From an uncultured Clostridia bacterium (GTDB lineage Bacteria; Bacillota; Clostridia; Christensenellales; Borkfalkiaceae): DNA of 59,966 bases. Below, in pieces: positions 26,355-34,939 of this stretch. The number at the start of each line of letters is the position of its first letter. Position 1 is the first letter of the stretch. The DNA lies in NCBI GenBank assembly GCA_930990665.1, contig CAKNQN010000009.1, positions 1 through 59,966 of the forward strand, written 5' to 3'. A program made the position numbers and the translations under genes. Under the pieces are notes generated by a model. The model was not told the origin of the DNA, made no database searches, and saw only the letters and a list, made by a program, of their open reading frames with translations.

Positions 26355-26600
26355 AGCGGTGTGGAAATGTGGACAGCTTTCCGCACTCCCCATTATTATA
26401 TAAGAAAACGCGGCAAAAAGCAAGTTATTTTTTCCCGTTTACGCGGTGGAAAAGTGTGTGGATGCCGTGTAGAGAATTCGGGCATAACTTTCCTTTTTCT
26501 TGCGGGAAAGGGAAGGAAGAGGGAAAAAACGAGGGACGCGCATGGAAGATTTCCGCCGAAAGAGGGGGTTGTCCACCAAAAATTCCACAATGTGGATAAA
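26355..26600. other. oriC: candidate oriC: DnaA-box cluster between dnaN and rsmG
   Basis: Sites resembling TTATCCACA lie at 26360-26368 (TGTGGAAAT), 26368-26376 (TGTGGACAG), 26457-26465 (TGTGGATGC), 26569-26577 (TTGTCCACC), 26581-26589 (AATTCCACA) and 26591-26599 (TGTGGATAA, perfect). AT-rich sequence lies beside them at 26310-26350 and 26385-26440. Genes diverge from this point (dnaN left, rsmG right). An origin is the natural reading, although dnaA is absent and a second DnaA-box pair exists at 9.85 kb. Confidence 0.6.
26395..26423 (-). promoter_or_regulatory. promoter of dnaN
   Basis: Minus strand TTGCTT (26423-26418), 17-base spacer, TATAAT (26400-26395). Two DnaA-box-like sites lie just downstream of the expected start, suggesting DnaA control of dnaN. 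Confidence 0.6.
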
Positions 26601-26639
26601 GATACAAACAGGTTGTAGACAAAACTTTCGGGAAAAATG

Positions 26640-26668
26640 TTGAAATCCGCGCGCGGTTATGGTATAAT
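26640..26668 (+). promoter_or_regulatory. promoter of rsmG
   Basis: TTGAAA (26640-26645), 17-base spacer, TATAAT (26663-26668). The rsmG ATG follows only eight bases later, so the transcript should be leaderless or nearly so. Confidence 0.8.
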
Positions 26669-26676
26669 GAAAATGT

Positions 26677-27372
26677 ATGCAGGAAATTGCGATCGAAGAG
26701 TATGAATCCCTCTTTGCAGGGGGAGAGAGCGCGGAAAAATTCGAAGAATTCTACCATTTGCTCTCGGAATGGAACAAAAAATTCAATCTTACCCGCATTA
26801 TAGATGCAAACGACTGCCGCGTCAAGCATTTTTTGGACAGTTTGCTGGGCGAAAAGCTCTTTCCGGAGGGCGCGTCGTGCATCGAAGTGGGCAGCGGCGG
26901 CGGGTTTCCGTCCCTGCCGCTGATGATCGTGCGGCAGGATCTGCGGTTCGTGCTCGTGGAGTCTGTGGAAAAAAAATGTGAATTTCTGCGCACGGCGGTA
27001 GAAAAGCTCGCGCTCGGCGCCCGCGTGGAGAACGCCCGCGCCGAAGACCTCGCCAAAAAGGCGGAGTTCCGCGAAAAGTTCGACGTGTGCTGTGCCCGCG
27101 CGGTGGCGCGGCTGAACACCCTTTCCGAATACTGTCTGCCCTTTGTGAAAGTGGGGGGCATCTTTGCGGCGTACAAGGGGAGCTCGGCCATGGAGGAGCT
27201 TGCTCAGGCGCAGCGCGCCGTCCGCCTTCTCGGCGGCCGAGAGGAAGAGGCCCTGCACGCCCTTTTGCCGGGGGGCGCGGGGGAGCGGACGGTGCTTTGC
27301 ATCCGCAAGATCGCTTTGACGCCCCCGGCTTATCCGCGCGGCAGGGGAAAGGAACGCAGCGCGCCGCTGTAA
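26677..27372 (+). CDS. rsmG: 16S rRNA m7G527 methyltransferase RsmG (GidB)
   Basis: 231 residues, SAM-dependent methyltransferase for G527 of 16S rRNA. The family motifs are FNLTRIIDANDCRVKHFLDSLL, the SAM loop CIEVGSGGGFPSLPLMI, LRFVLVESVEKKCEFLR and CARAVARLNTLSEYCLPFVKVGG. It begins at ATG 26677 without a Shine-Dalgarno sequence because the promoter is adjacent. It lies at the right edge of the DnaA-box cluster; gidB is an origin-proximal gene in many Firmicutes. Confidence 0.95.
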   Translation: MQEIAIEEYESLFAGGESAEKFEEFYHLLSEWNKKFNLTRIIDANDCRVKHFLDSLLGEKLFPEGASCIEVGSGGGFPSLPLMIVRQDLRFVLVESVEKKCEFLRTAVEKLALGARVENARAEDLAKKAEFREKFDVCCARAVARLNTLSEYCLPFVKVGGIFAAYKGSSAMEELAQAQRAVRLLGGREEEALHALLPGGAGERTVLCIRKIALTPPAYPRGRGKERSAPL

Positions 27373-27412
27373 TTGAGCACTAATAAAATAAGAGGAAAAA
27401 TAGAGAAAGAAT

Positions 27413-27916
27413 ATGGAAGATTTTCAACTGACGTACGGGCAAAATGCGGTTTCCGAAAAAATTCCGCCCTGTAAGGTGGTTTCGGTCACAGGGCACAGGG
27501 ATCCGGAGTCCCGCTTTTCCGTCGCCTCCCTGCAGAATTTGTTTGATCGGCTGGTCGCGGCCGGGGCGGATACCTTCTGCATCGGCATGGCGCGGGGGTT
27601 CGACCTTCTCTGCGGCAGGCTTCTGTGCGAGATGAAGGAGCGGATTCCCTTGAAGCTGGTGGCGTGCATCCCCTGCGCGGACCAGAGCGACGGTTTCCGC
27701 CCGCGCGACAAGAGCATTTACGAGATCGTGCTCTCCCGCTGCGACGAAAAGATCGTGCTCTATAAAAAATATGAGAAGGGATGTATGCTCGAGCGCAACC
27801 GCCTGCTCGTCAGAAAGTGCGACGTGCTTGTAGCCTACCTGCGCAAGCGGGAAGGCGGCACCTTTTATACCGTCAACTACGCCGAAAAACTCGGCAAACC
27901 CGTCCTTTTCGTCTGA
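27413..27916 (+). CDS. SLOG-family protein YpsA-like (DUF1273)
   Basis: 167 residues with the YpsA/DUF1273 Rossmann-type SLOG signature: VVSVTGHRDPE near residue 23, FCIGMARGFDLLCGRLLCEM, VACIPCADQSDGF, CMLERNRLLVRKCDVLVAYL and GGTFYTVNYAEKLGKPV. SLOG proteins bind nucleotide-derived ligands; YpsA affects cell division in B. subtilis and S. aureus. It lies 40 bases after rsmG, and AGAAAG gives a modest ribosome site. No DprA-like motifs are present. Confidence 0.85.
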   Translation: MEDFQLTYGQNAVSEKIPPCKVVSVTGHRDPESRFSVASLQNLFDRLVAAGADTFCIGMARGFDLLCGRLLCEMKERIPLKLVACIPCADQSDGFRPRDKSIYEIVLSRCDEKIVLYKKYEKGCMLERNRLLVRKCDVLVAYLRKREGGTFYTVNYAEKLGKPVLFV

Positions 27917-27941
27917 AAAGGGAAAAAAGGAGAAAAAGAAA

Positions 27942-28526
27942 ATGGAATGGTTCCGACAGCTTTCCGGCCTGGAGATCGCCTATTTTATCATCGCCTGTGC
28001 GGGAACGCTACTGCTTCTCATACAGATCATTCTGATGCTCGTCGGAGCGGGCGGCGATGCCGACCTCGACACCGACACGGATGCGGACGGCATGCCCGAC
28101 ACCCATACCGATACGGGGGTATCCCTCTTCACGATCAAGGGACTGACCGCCTTTTTTGCCATCGGCGGCTGGATGGGGCTCGTGCTCCTTTCCTATGATG
28201 TGAACGTGGGTCTGTCCATCGGCCTTTCGGTGCTGGCGGGGCTTGTGGCCTATTTTGTCGTGTGGCTTCTTGTCCGGCTCGTCCTGCGCCTGCAGGAAGA
28301 CGGCACAACGGATTATGCGTCTGCGCAGGGCAAAACGGCCACCGTGTATGTGAGTATCCCGCCGCGGCGCACGGGCAGGGGCAAGGTCACGCTCACCCTG
28401 CAGGGCCGCTATACCGAGGCAGACGCCGTCACCGACGACGAGGAACGCATCCCCGTCGACGCCACGGTCGAGATCGTCGGCTCCGCGGGCGACTTTTTCG
28501 TCGTCAGAAGAAAAGAGGAAAACTGA
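27942..28526 (+). CDS. NfeD-like membrane protein, FloT partner
   Basis: 194 residues. Transmembrane helices lie at about 11-36, 61-85 and 88-112 around an acidic loop (DADLDTDTDADGMPD), followed by a C-terminal OB-fold (DYASAQGKTATVYVSIPPRR, RGKVTLTLQG, IPVDATVEIVGSAGDFFVVRR), the layout of the YuaF/short NfeD family. YuaF and FloT share an operon in Bacillus, as here. AAGGAG lies ahead of the ATG. The Asp repeat is a local peculiarity with a D-x-D-x spacing that could bind Ca2+, an inference. Confidence 0.85.
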   Translation: MEWFRQLSGLEIAYFIIACAGTLLLLIQIILMLVGAGGDADLDTDTDADGMPDTHTDTGVSLFTIKGLTAFFAIGGWMGLVLLSYDVNVGLSIGLSVLAGLVAYFVVWLLVRLVLRLQEDGTTDYASAQGKTATVYVSIPPRRTGRGKVTLTLQGRYTEADAVTDDEERIPVDATVEIVGSAGDFFVVRRKEEN

Positions 28527-28711
28527 GCGCAAAAGGATTTTCCCTTTCGCGTTTCCCGGCACATTTGGGTAAAATTTCCCGTTCAGAGGGAACGCCCCGG
28601 CATCGCTGTCCCGCGGCTTGGCCGGAATACCCCGGAATGGCCGGGAAAACCCTCCGTTTCAATGAAAAAAATTCCGGCGTGAGCCGGAAAAAATAAAAAA
28701 AAGGAGTTAAT

Positions 28712-30124
28712 ATGGAAGCCTGGATCGTCATACTTATCATCGTAGCGGTGCTCGTGCTCTTTATGATCTTTCTCATGGTCGTCACGCGCTACAAGAAATG
28801 CCCGCCCGACAAGATCATGGTCATCTACGGTAAGGTAGGGGCAGACAAAGAGGGAAATGCGCGCAGCGCCAAGTGCATTCACGGCGGCGCCGCGTTTATC
28901 TGGCCGCTCGTGCAGGCGTTTACCTATTTAGACCTCACGCCCCTTTCCATCAGCGTGGATTTGAAGAGCGCGCTCTCGCGGCAGAACATCCGCATCGACG
29001 TGCCGTCCATCTTCACCGTCGGCATCTCCACCGAGCCCACGGTCATGGAAAACGCGGCCGAGCGTCTGCGCAATCTCAAGATGCAGGAGATCCAGGAGCT
29101 CGCCAAGGACATCATTTTCGGTCAGCTGCGTCTCGTGATCGCGACGATGAACATCGAGGAGATCAACACCGACCGTGATAAGTTTCTGGAAGCGATCTCC
29201 CGCAACGTGGAAGGGGAACTGAAAAAGATCGGTCTGCGCCTCATTAACGTGAACGTGACGGATATTTCCGACGAATCGGGGTACATCATCGCGCTCGGCA
29301 AAGAGGCGGCGGCCAAGGCGATCAACGACGCGAAGATCTCCGTGGCCGAGGCGAACAAGATCGGTTCGATCGGCGAGGCGAACGCCAAGATGGAAGAGCG
29401 CGTGCGGGTGGCTGAAGCGGAGAGCGAGGCGATCAAGGGCGAAAACAAGGCGAAGGCGGAGATCGCCAAGACGCAGGCGGAACTGCGCGAAAAGGAAGCG
29501 GAGGCGCTCAAACTGGCGGTCACCGCCGAAAAGGTGCAGGCGGCCAAGGCGCTGGAAGAGAGCTACCAGGCGGAAAGATCGGCCGAGCTTTCGCGCGCGG
29601 AGAAGGAAAAGGCCACGCAGGAAGCGGACGTCATCGTCAAACAGGAGATCGAAAAGCGCCGCAAAGAGATCGAGGCGGACGCGGAAGCGGAGCAGATGCG
29701 CCGCACCGCCAAGGGCGAAGCGGATGCGATCTATGCGAAGATGGAGGCGGAGGCGCGCGGTCTGAAAGAAAAGCTCTCCAAGCAGGCGCAGGGTTTTGAC
29801 GCCCTCGTGCGTGCGGCGGGCGGCGAGGCGGACAAAGCGGTGCGCATGCTGATCGCCGACAAGATCGAACAGCTCATTGCCGAACAGGTCGAGGCAATCA
29901 AGAACGTCAAGATCGACAAGGTCACCGTCTGGGACGGCGGCGAAGGCAAGGACGGAAAGACGGCCACGGCGGGATTTTTAAGCGGACTTCTGAAGAGCCT
30001 GCCTCCGCTGGAAGAGATGTATAACATGGCGGGGCTGTCGCTGCCCAAAATCGTGGCGCCGCAAAAGGCGGAGGACGGCGGAACAGAATCCGAGAAAGAA
30101 AATTCCGCACCGAAAAAAGAATAG
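28712..30124 (+). CDS. floT: flotillin-like SPFH protein FloT
   Basis: 470 residues, membrane-microdomain scaffold. One N-terminal hairpin helix (about 4-24), then the SPFH/PHB domain (about 27-200) and a long Glu/Ala/Lys coiled coil (about 205-370) with repeated AEA motifs, then a flotillin C-terminal oligomerisation part and an acidic tail. Flotillins organise functional membrane microdomains and influence FtsH, secretion and signalling. AAAGGAG lies before the ATG. A 185-base gap with a TTCCGGC/GCCGGAA hairpin (28672-28689) separates it from nfeD; no separate promoter is obvious. Confidence 0.93.
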   Translation: MEAWIVILIIVAVLVLFMIFLMVVTRYKKCPPDKIMVIYGKVGADKEGNARSAKCIHGGAAFIWPLVQAFTYLDLTPLSISVDLKSALSRQNIRIDVPSIFTVGISTEPTVMENAAERLRNLKMQEIQELAKDIIFGQLRLVIATMNIEEINTDRDKFLEAISRNVEGELKKIGLRLINVNVTDISDESGYIIALGKEAAAKAINDAKISVAEANKIGSIGEANAKMEERVRVAEAESEAIKGENKAKAEIAKTQAELREKEAEALKLAVTAEKVQAAKALEESYQAERSAELSRAEKEKATQEADVIVKQEIEKRRKEIEADAEAEQMRRTAKGEADAIYAKMEAEARGLKEKLSKQAQGFDALVRAAGGEADKAVRMLIADKIEQLIAEQVEAIKNVKIDKVTVWDGGEGKDGKTATAGFLSGLLKSLPPLEEMYNMAGLSLPKIVAPQKAEDGGTESEKENSAPKKE

Positions 30125-30196
30125 ACATACAAAAAAGGGCGCATTCTGAAAAGTTTGCTCCCTTTTATTTTTTTTTGAAAAAGAGGAAAAATTTTC

Positions 30197-30225
30197 TTGA
30201 CAAAGAAAAAAAGAAGTGATAGAAT
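30197..30225 (+). promoter_or_regulatory. promoter of the feo operon
   Basis: TTGACA (30197-30202), 17-base spacer, TAGAAT (30220-30225). A palindrome overlaps the expected start point. Confidence 0.8.
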
Positions 30226-30236
30226 AAAGCAGAAAA

Positions 30237-30250
30237 TTAACCATGGTTAA
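30237..30250. promoter_or_regulatory. operator candidate upstream of feoA
   Basis: TTAACCATGGTTAA, a perfect 14-base palindrome 12 bases downstream of the -10 box and before the AGGAGG ribosome site. Position and symmetry fit an iron-dependent repressor of the DtxR/MntR or Fur type. Which one is not shown by the sequence. Confidence 0.6.
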
Positions 30251-30270
30251 GTTTTAGGAGGTTTTGCGGC

Positions 30271-30480
30271 ATGCCTTTACCGATCGCGCCGGAAGATACG
30301 GAACTTACGGTCAAAAAAATACTGGCAGACGAAAAGAACAAGCGTCATTTTGAAAACCTGGGCATATTGGTGGGCAGCAAACTCACGGTACTGTCGGCAG
30401 TAGGGGGGAGTGTCATCTTAAAAGTGCAGGGCGTGCGTCTCGCACTCGACAGGACGCTGGCGATGAAAATACTTGTGTAA
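30271..30480 (+). CDS. feoA: FeoA-domain protein, first copy
   Basis: 69-residue SH3-like FeoA domain: PLPIAPEDTELTVKKILADE, HFENLGILVGSKLTVLSAVGG, VILKVQGVRLALDRTLAMKI. FeoA proteins assist the FeoB ferrous iron transporter. A strong AGGAGG lies before the ATG. It is the first gene after the iron-type operator and is separated by about 500 bases from the second feoA. Confidence 0.92.
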   Translation: MPLPIAPEDTELTVKKILADEKNKRHFENLGILVGSKLTVLSAVGGSVILKVQGVRLALDRTLAMKILV

Positions 30481-30983
30481 AAAAACTCTCGCGCAAGGAA
30501 AACCGCACCATAGCGATAACAAAGTTGTCGCACAACTTCGTCAATTTTGCATGAATGCCCGCAAGCGGCCGCTCCGCAAAATTGACTTCGTCAGCCCGCA
30601 GAGCAACCCTGTTTGCCGACACTTCGGCTCATGGGAAGAGGGTGAATTTTTTGCCGTAATCAATCGTGCAAGGGAAATCGAATTTTTCCGCAGCACAACC
30701 CAATTTGCGCGTGAGCGCTTAACGGGTGAATGCGGCGCGCGTATGAATGGAGAGCACCTAAAAATGCGCGCCGCAGAGGGCAGAGCCCTCTAAATCACGG
30801 AAAATTTGTGAACTCTTTTCGCAAATTTTCGTGAACAGTGTGGTGAGCCCTTAAATTAGGGCAAAAAAAGGGAGAAAACGCCGCACAGCCGCCTTTTTAA
30901 GCGGCGCGCGGCGGTGTCGCCCTCAAATCTCGGCATTTCGCAGCCGGCAGCCCGGCGAGAAATGCGAGAATAAGGAGTTTTTT
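30481..30983. other. 500-base insert between two feoA genes
   Basis: A frame of about 100 codons (plus strand, to 30793) is open, but it lacks a ribosome site and overlaps the feoA end. The minus strand is also partly open. Hairpins occur at AGAGGGC/GCCCTCT (about 30776-30793) and in the GCCGC-rich stretch 30870-30910. Base content resembles neither gene. It may be a dispersed intergenic repeat or a structured RNA; I cannot name it. Confidence 0.35.
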
Positions 30984-31220
30984 ATGGAAAAAAAGCTGAA
31001 CGAATTTGCCGTCGGTGAAAAGGGCATCGTGCGCCGCATCGAGGGCGAAGGCAAAATCAGGCGCCGCCTGTTCGACATGGGCGTAACCCCCGGCGCGGAA
31101 ATTTATCTGCGCAAACTCGCGCCCCTCGGCGATCCCGTCGAGGTCACGCTGCGCGGGTATGAACTCACGTTGCGCAAAAGTGAGGCGGCCTGCGTCGTAA
31201 TGGAGGTAAACAATGCTTAA
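30984..31220 (+). CDS. feoA: FeoA-domain protein, second copy
   Basis: 78 residues: LNEFAVGEKGIVRRIEGEGK, IRRRLFDMGVTPGAEIYLRK, PLGDPVEVTLRGYELTLRKS. This is the canonical FeoA, more typical than the first copy, and it overlaps the feoB start by eight bases, so the two are translationally coupled. AAGGAG lies before the ATG. Confidence 0.95.
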   Translation: MEKKLNEFAVGEKGIVRRIEGEGKIRRRLFDMGVTPGAEIYLRKLAPLGDPVEVTLRGYELTLRKSEAACVVMEVNNA

Positions 31221-33549
31221 ATTCGCACTCGCCGGCAACCCGAACAGTGGCAAAACCACCCTGTTCAACGCGCTTACCGGCAGCACCGCGCACGTCGGCA
31301 ACTGGCCGGGCGTCACCGTCGATAAAAAAGAGGGTACCTATAAAAAACTCAGCGTACCCGTTTCCATCATCGACCTTCCCGGCATCTATTCGCTGTCGCC
31401 GTACACGCCCGAAGAGGTAATTTCGCGCAACTTCATCATCGACGAAAAGCCGGACTGCGTAATCAACATCGTCGACGCCACCAACTTAGAGCGCAACCTG
31501 TACCTCACCACACAGATCATGGAGATCGACGTCCCCATCGTGCTGGCGCTCAACATGATGGACGCCGTCAAAAAGGCGGGCGACAAGATCGACGCGAAAA
31601 AGCTGGAAAAAGAGATCGGCCTGCCCGTCGTGGAAATTTCCGCGTTGAAAGACGAGGGCATCCAAGAACTGATGGAGCGCGCCTACAAGGCGGCGCAGGA
31701 AAAGCGCGAAGGCACCACCGTGCTCAAAGATTCCCGCCTGGCTCACGTCGTCGACGACGTGAAGATCGCGCTGAAGGGCAAAAATGTGCCCAGCCCCCTC
31801 TTTCATGCCGTAAAGCTGGTCGAGGGCGATGAACTGGAAGTGCAGAACCATCCCGCAGAAGTGGCGATGGTCGAGGAGTTCAAAAAACAATTTTCAGACG
31901 ATGTGTTCGAAGGCGATTTCGAAGCCATGGTCGCCGACGAGCGATATAAGTACATATCCGCGCACTTCTCCGGCGCCGTAACGCGTGCCGCCCGCACGGA
32001 AAAGCTGACCAAATCGGATAAGGCGGATAAGGTGCTCACGCACCGCATTTGGGGCATTCCCATCTTTCTCGTAATCCTGTTCGCCATCTTCCACCTCACG
32101 TTCAGCGGCGATTTTCTCTATATGAATACCATCGCCGGCTGGTTCAACGGCGGCGCGGGTTTCGCGTACGACGTAGATACCGGCAACGAAGTGCTCAACG
32201 CCTTCGTGGCGGTATTCTTTACGGCAGACGGCGTATCCACGCCCGGCGCCATCGTATTCAACCTGATGGGCTTTATCTGCGATCAGATCGGCGGCGGCAT
32301 CGCCACCGGGCTGGAAAACGTCGGCGCGGCGGCCTGGGCGCAGGGCCTGGTCAACGACGGCATCTGGGCGGGGCTTTCGGGTGTATTGTCCTTTATCCCG
32401 CAAATTCTGTTCTTGTTCCTTCTCATCTCCATTCTGGAAGATTCCGGCTATATGGCGCGCGTCGCCTTCATTCTCGACCGCGCATTCCGCAAATTCGGCC
32501 TTTCCGGCCGCGCGTTCATTCCCATGATCATGGGCTTCGGCTGCTCGGTGCCCGCTGCCATCAACACGCGTACTCTCGTTGACGAAAAAGAGCGCGTCAT
32601 GACCAACCGCGTCATTCCGTTCTTCACCTGCGGCGCCAAAGCGCCCATTCTCGCCGCCGTGTGCGGTGCGATCGTGCAGGTTTGGAACCCCGGCATCGAC
32701 GCGGGGCTTATGACTTTCCTGCTGTATGTGTTCGGCATGGCGATGGCCATTATCATGGTCGCATTCATGCGCCAAACCTCCATGCGCGGCGAAGTGGCCC
32801 CCTTCATCATGGAGCTTCCCGCCTACCACGCACCGCAGTTTCACAACCTGATGGTGCACCTGTGGGATAAACTCAAACACTACATCAAAAAGGCGTTTAC
32901 CATCATCGTCGCCTCGGCAATCGTTATCTGGTTTTTGTCGCACTTCTCGTGGGAGTGGCACTACCTCGCCGACGAGCAGATGAACGAGAGTATTTTGCAC
33001 GACATCGGCTCGTTCGTGCAGTGGATCTGCACGCCGATGGGCTTCGGCTACAACAGCCCTGCCATGCGTGAGGTCGGCTGGGTGTTCGTCGTGGCGGCTG
33101 TCACCGGCCTCATCGCCAAAGAAAATGTTATTTCCACCTTCTTCGTGCTGGGCAACTGCATTGCGGCAGTTTCCGGTGCGGACGGCGTGCTCGATGAAGA
33201 TACGATGGAAGGCTGGCAGGCCGTCAGTTTCCTGGTTTCGGAAACGGGCATTACCTGGCAGGGGCTGATCTCCTTCACCGTCTTCAACATGCTCACCGTG
33301 CCCTGCTTTGCGGCGGCAGCAACGGTCAAGGGCGAATTACCCAAAGGCAAATTCCGCTATACGGTCGCATTCTGGCTGCTCACATCTTACATCACGGCGA
33401 GCCTCGTGTTTGTAATTTTGAGCTGGTGGTGGACGGTGTTCATCGTAGCCGCCGCAGCGGCGCTGGTAATTGCGTACTTTATTCTGCGCAATAGAGGCAA
33501 AATCAACCTTTCGCGTAAGCATAAAAAAGAAGTACAGAAGCGCGAATAA
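31213..33549 (+). CDS. feoB: ferrous iron transporter FeoB
   Basis: 778 residues. N-terminal G domain with GNPNSGKTTLF (8-18), switch regions NWPGVTVDKKEG and DLPGIYSLSPYTPEE, and NMMD (NKXD-like G4). The helical linker is followed by the membrane part with two Gate motifs, including ILEDSGYMARVAFILDR and GFGCSVPAAINTRT, and the C-terminal TAFE-like GLIAKENVISTF. It imports Fe2+ across the membrane under anaerobic conditions. It lies downstream of feoA and upstream of a Cys-rich peptide. Confidence 0.97.
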   Translation: MLKFALAGNPNSGKTTLFNALTGSTAHVGNWPGVTVDKKEGTYKKLSVPVSIIDLPGIYSLSPYTPEEVISRNFIIDEKPDCVINIVDATNLERNLYLTTQIMEIDVPIVLALNMMDAVKKAGDKIDAKKLEKEIGLPVVEISALKDEGIQELMERAYKAAQEKREGTTVLKDSRLAHVVDDVKIALKGKNVPSPLFHAVKLVEGDELEVQNHPAEVAMVEEFKKQFSDDVFEGDFEAMVADERYKYISAHFSGAVTRAARTEKLTKSDKADKVLTHRIWGIPIFLVILFAIFHLTFSGDFLYMNTIAGWFNGGAGFAYDVDTGNEVLNAFVAVFFTADGVSTPGAIVFNLMGFICDQIGGGIATGLENVGAAAWAQGLVNDGIWAGLSGVLSFIPQILFLFLLISILEDSGYMARVAFILDRAFRKFGLSGRAFIPMIMGFGCSVPAAINTRTLVDEKERVMTNRVIPFFTCGAKAPILAAVCGAIVQVWNPGIDAGLMTFLLYVFGMAMAIIMVAFMRQTSMRGEVAPFIMELPAYHAPQFHNLMVHLWDKLKHYIKKAFTIIVASAIVIWFLSHFSWEWHYLADEQMNESILHDIGSFVQWICTPMGFGYNSPAMREVGWVFVVAAVTGLIAKENVISTFFVLGNCIAAVSGADGVLDEDTMEGWQAVSFLVSETGITWQGLISFTVFNMLTVPCFAAAATVKGELPKGKFRYTVAFWLLTSYITASLVFVILSWWWTVFIVAAAAALVIAYFILRNRGKINLSRKHKKEVQKRE

Positions 33550-33633
33550 AAAGCAAAAAAATATCTGCACGCGGCGCCCTGGCGAAAAAATTTTCAATCG
33601 GGTGCGCCGGCGGGTGCGGAAAAGGAGGGCATT

Positions 33634-33834
33634 ATGCTGCATAGTTTGCTGTCGGCTGCCGGAACGGCCGTATCGGTCGTTATCGCCGTCGTCGCCGTCG
33701 GGCTGGTCGTGTTTGCAATCGTGCACCACTTTGTGCGCAAAAAGCAGGGCAAAAGCGGGTGTGATTGCGGCTGTTCGAACTGCCCCGGCCATTGTTCTTC
33801 CTGCCTGCCCAAAAAAGAGGAAGAAAAGAAATAA
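33634..33834 (+). CDS. FeoB-associated Cys-rich membrane protein
   Basis: 66 residues: one transmembrane helix (about 8-32) then a cluster CDCGCSNCPGHCSSC (about 44-58) and a Lys/Glu tail. Small proteins of this kind follow feoB in many Clostridia and may bind iron or a cluster. AAGGAGG lies six bases before the ATG. Confidence 0.85.
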   Translation: MLHSLLSAAGTAVSVVIAVVAVGLVVFAIVHHFVRKKQGKSGCDCGCSNCPGHCSSCLPKKEEEKK

Positions 33835-33873
33835 GTTCACACAACTGTAATCTCCAAACAGACCTTATACAAA

Positions 33874-33905
33874 CGCCCCGCGGAATTTTCCGCGGGGCGC
33901 TTGTG
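33874..33905 (+). terminator. terminator of the feo operon
   Basis: CGCCCCGCGGAA / TTCCGCGGGGCG around a two-base centre, with only a short T-poor tail, so strength is uncertain. Confidence 0.6.
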
Positions 33906-34098
33906 GTTTATGGATTTGCAAAAGGATGTTTGCGCGCGGTTTATGATTTTGCATAAGGCGGTTTGCGGATAAGGCGGCAGGAAAAAAAGGACGGTTTTTC
34001 TGCCGACGTATGCCGAAATTTGTGTTTTTAAGGGATTATTTCCGTCCGCCGCGGCTCCCGTTTTTCGCTTTACCGCGGCGGCCGCGCAAAGGTTTGTG

Positions 34099-34611
34099 CT
34101 ATTTTTCGCCGCGCAGTTTTCGAAGCAGCTCTTCCAGCGTCTGCAGGTGCAGCTTTTCGTCGAGGATGATGCGCTCAATTACGGCTCGGATGCGCTCGCT
34201 CCGGAGCTTTCCGAGCATGCTTTCGTAGCCGCGGATGGCGTTCTTTTCGCCGCGGATGTCAATTTCCAGCATCTTTTCCGGCTGTGTTTCGTACGACACG
34301 GCCGCCGTCGAATAAAAATCAAACTTGCGCGGCGGGCGGGATGTGTACACCGGCAGGGCGCCGAGCTGCAAGATCAGCTCGCCCAGCGTATCCAGGTGCA
34401 TCATTTCGGAAAGGGAAATGCGTACGAGCGTGTCGGCATAGTCCGCCATGCCCGCCTTCCGGAACAGGAAAGACTGATAAATATACAGCAAAATAGCAGT
34501 CATCTCGCTCTCGCGGTCGGCATAGGCGGGCGAGAGGATGCGTACGGCGGCGGGGTCTTTTCCGATTCCGTCGAGCGAAGGGTAGGGCTGTTCGGCGCGT
34601 AAGGCTTCCAT
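34099..34611 (-). CDS. ferritin-like domain protein, 170 aa
   Basis: A four-helix ferritin-like protein. Glu/His ligands are visible as ESEMTAILLYIYQ, SEMMHLDTLGEL, IDIRGEKNAIRGYE and IILDEKLHLQTLEELL, the pattern of the rubrerythrin/bacterioferritin-like group that binds a di-iron centre. The N-terminal YPSLDGIG...VRILSPAYADRE is typical of a clostridial subfamily. The ATG at 34611 has AGGTG nine bases upstream. Convergent with the feo operon, it may store iron or detoxify oxygen species, an inference from family and location. Confidence 0.82.
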   Translation of the reverse strand: MEALRAEQPYPSLDGIGKDPAAVRILSPAYADRESEMTAILLYIYQSFLFRKAGMADYADTLVRISLSEMMHLDTLGELILQLGALPVYTSRPPRKFDFYSTAAVSYETQPEKMLEIDIRGEKNAIRGYESMLGKLRSERIRAVIERIILDEKLHLQTLEELLRKLRGEK

Positions 34612-34869
34612 GAAAATCACCTCTTGGGTTTTTCTTTCATTGTATGCGCACGGACTTGAAAAAGGTGCAGGCGCACAGCCGCCTGTACGGGGGAAATCCC
34701 GCCCCGACCGAAACAAAAAAACCGCTGTAAAAAACGGCTCCGCTACCCCGCAAAAATTACAGCTGTCCTGAAACCCGCCGTGCCCGAAACAACAAAAATT
34801 TGTGTACTGAAAACCGTTCCGACGAGAATGGTATGAAAAAACGCCCAAACCCGCCGTGCCCGAAACAAC
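34612..34869. repeat. intergenic region with a 28-bp direct repeat
   Basis: AAACCCGCCGTGCCCGAAAC followed by AACAAAAA occurs at 34771-34798 and 34847-34874 with no mismatch. The second copy supplies the T-run of the rlmI terminator. No gene is seen. Confidence 0.7.
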
Positions 34870-34904
34870 AAAAAAGCCGCCGCGCGGGCAAGCCGCGCGG
34901 CGGC
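34870..34904 (-). terminator. terminator of the rlmI-like gene
   Basis: Minus strand GCCGCCGCGCG, loop, CGCGCGGCGGC followed by six T, 35 bases past the stop. Confidence 0.88.
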
Positions 34905-34939
34905 GTCCCCTTGGCAGGGGCGAGGGCGAAACAGGCAGA

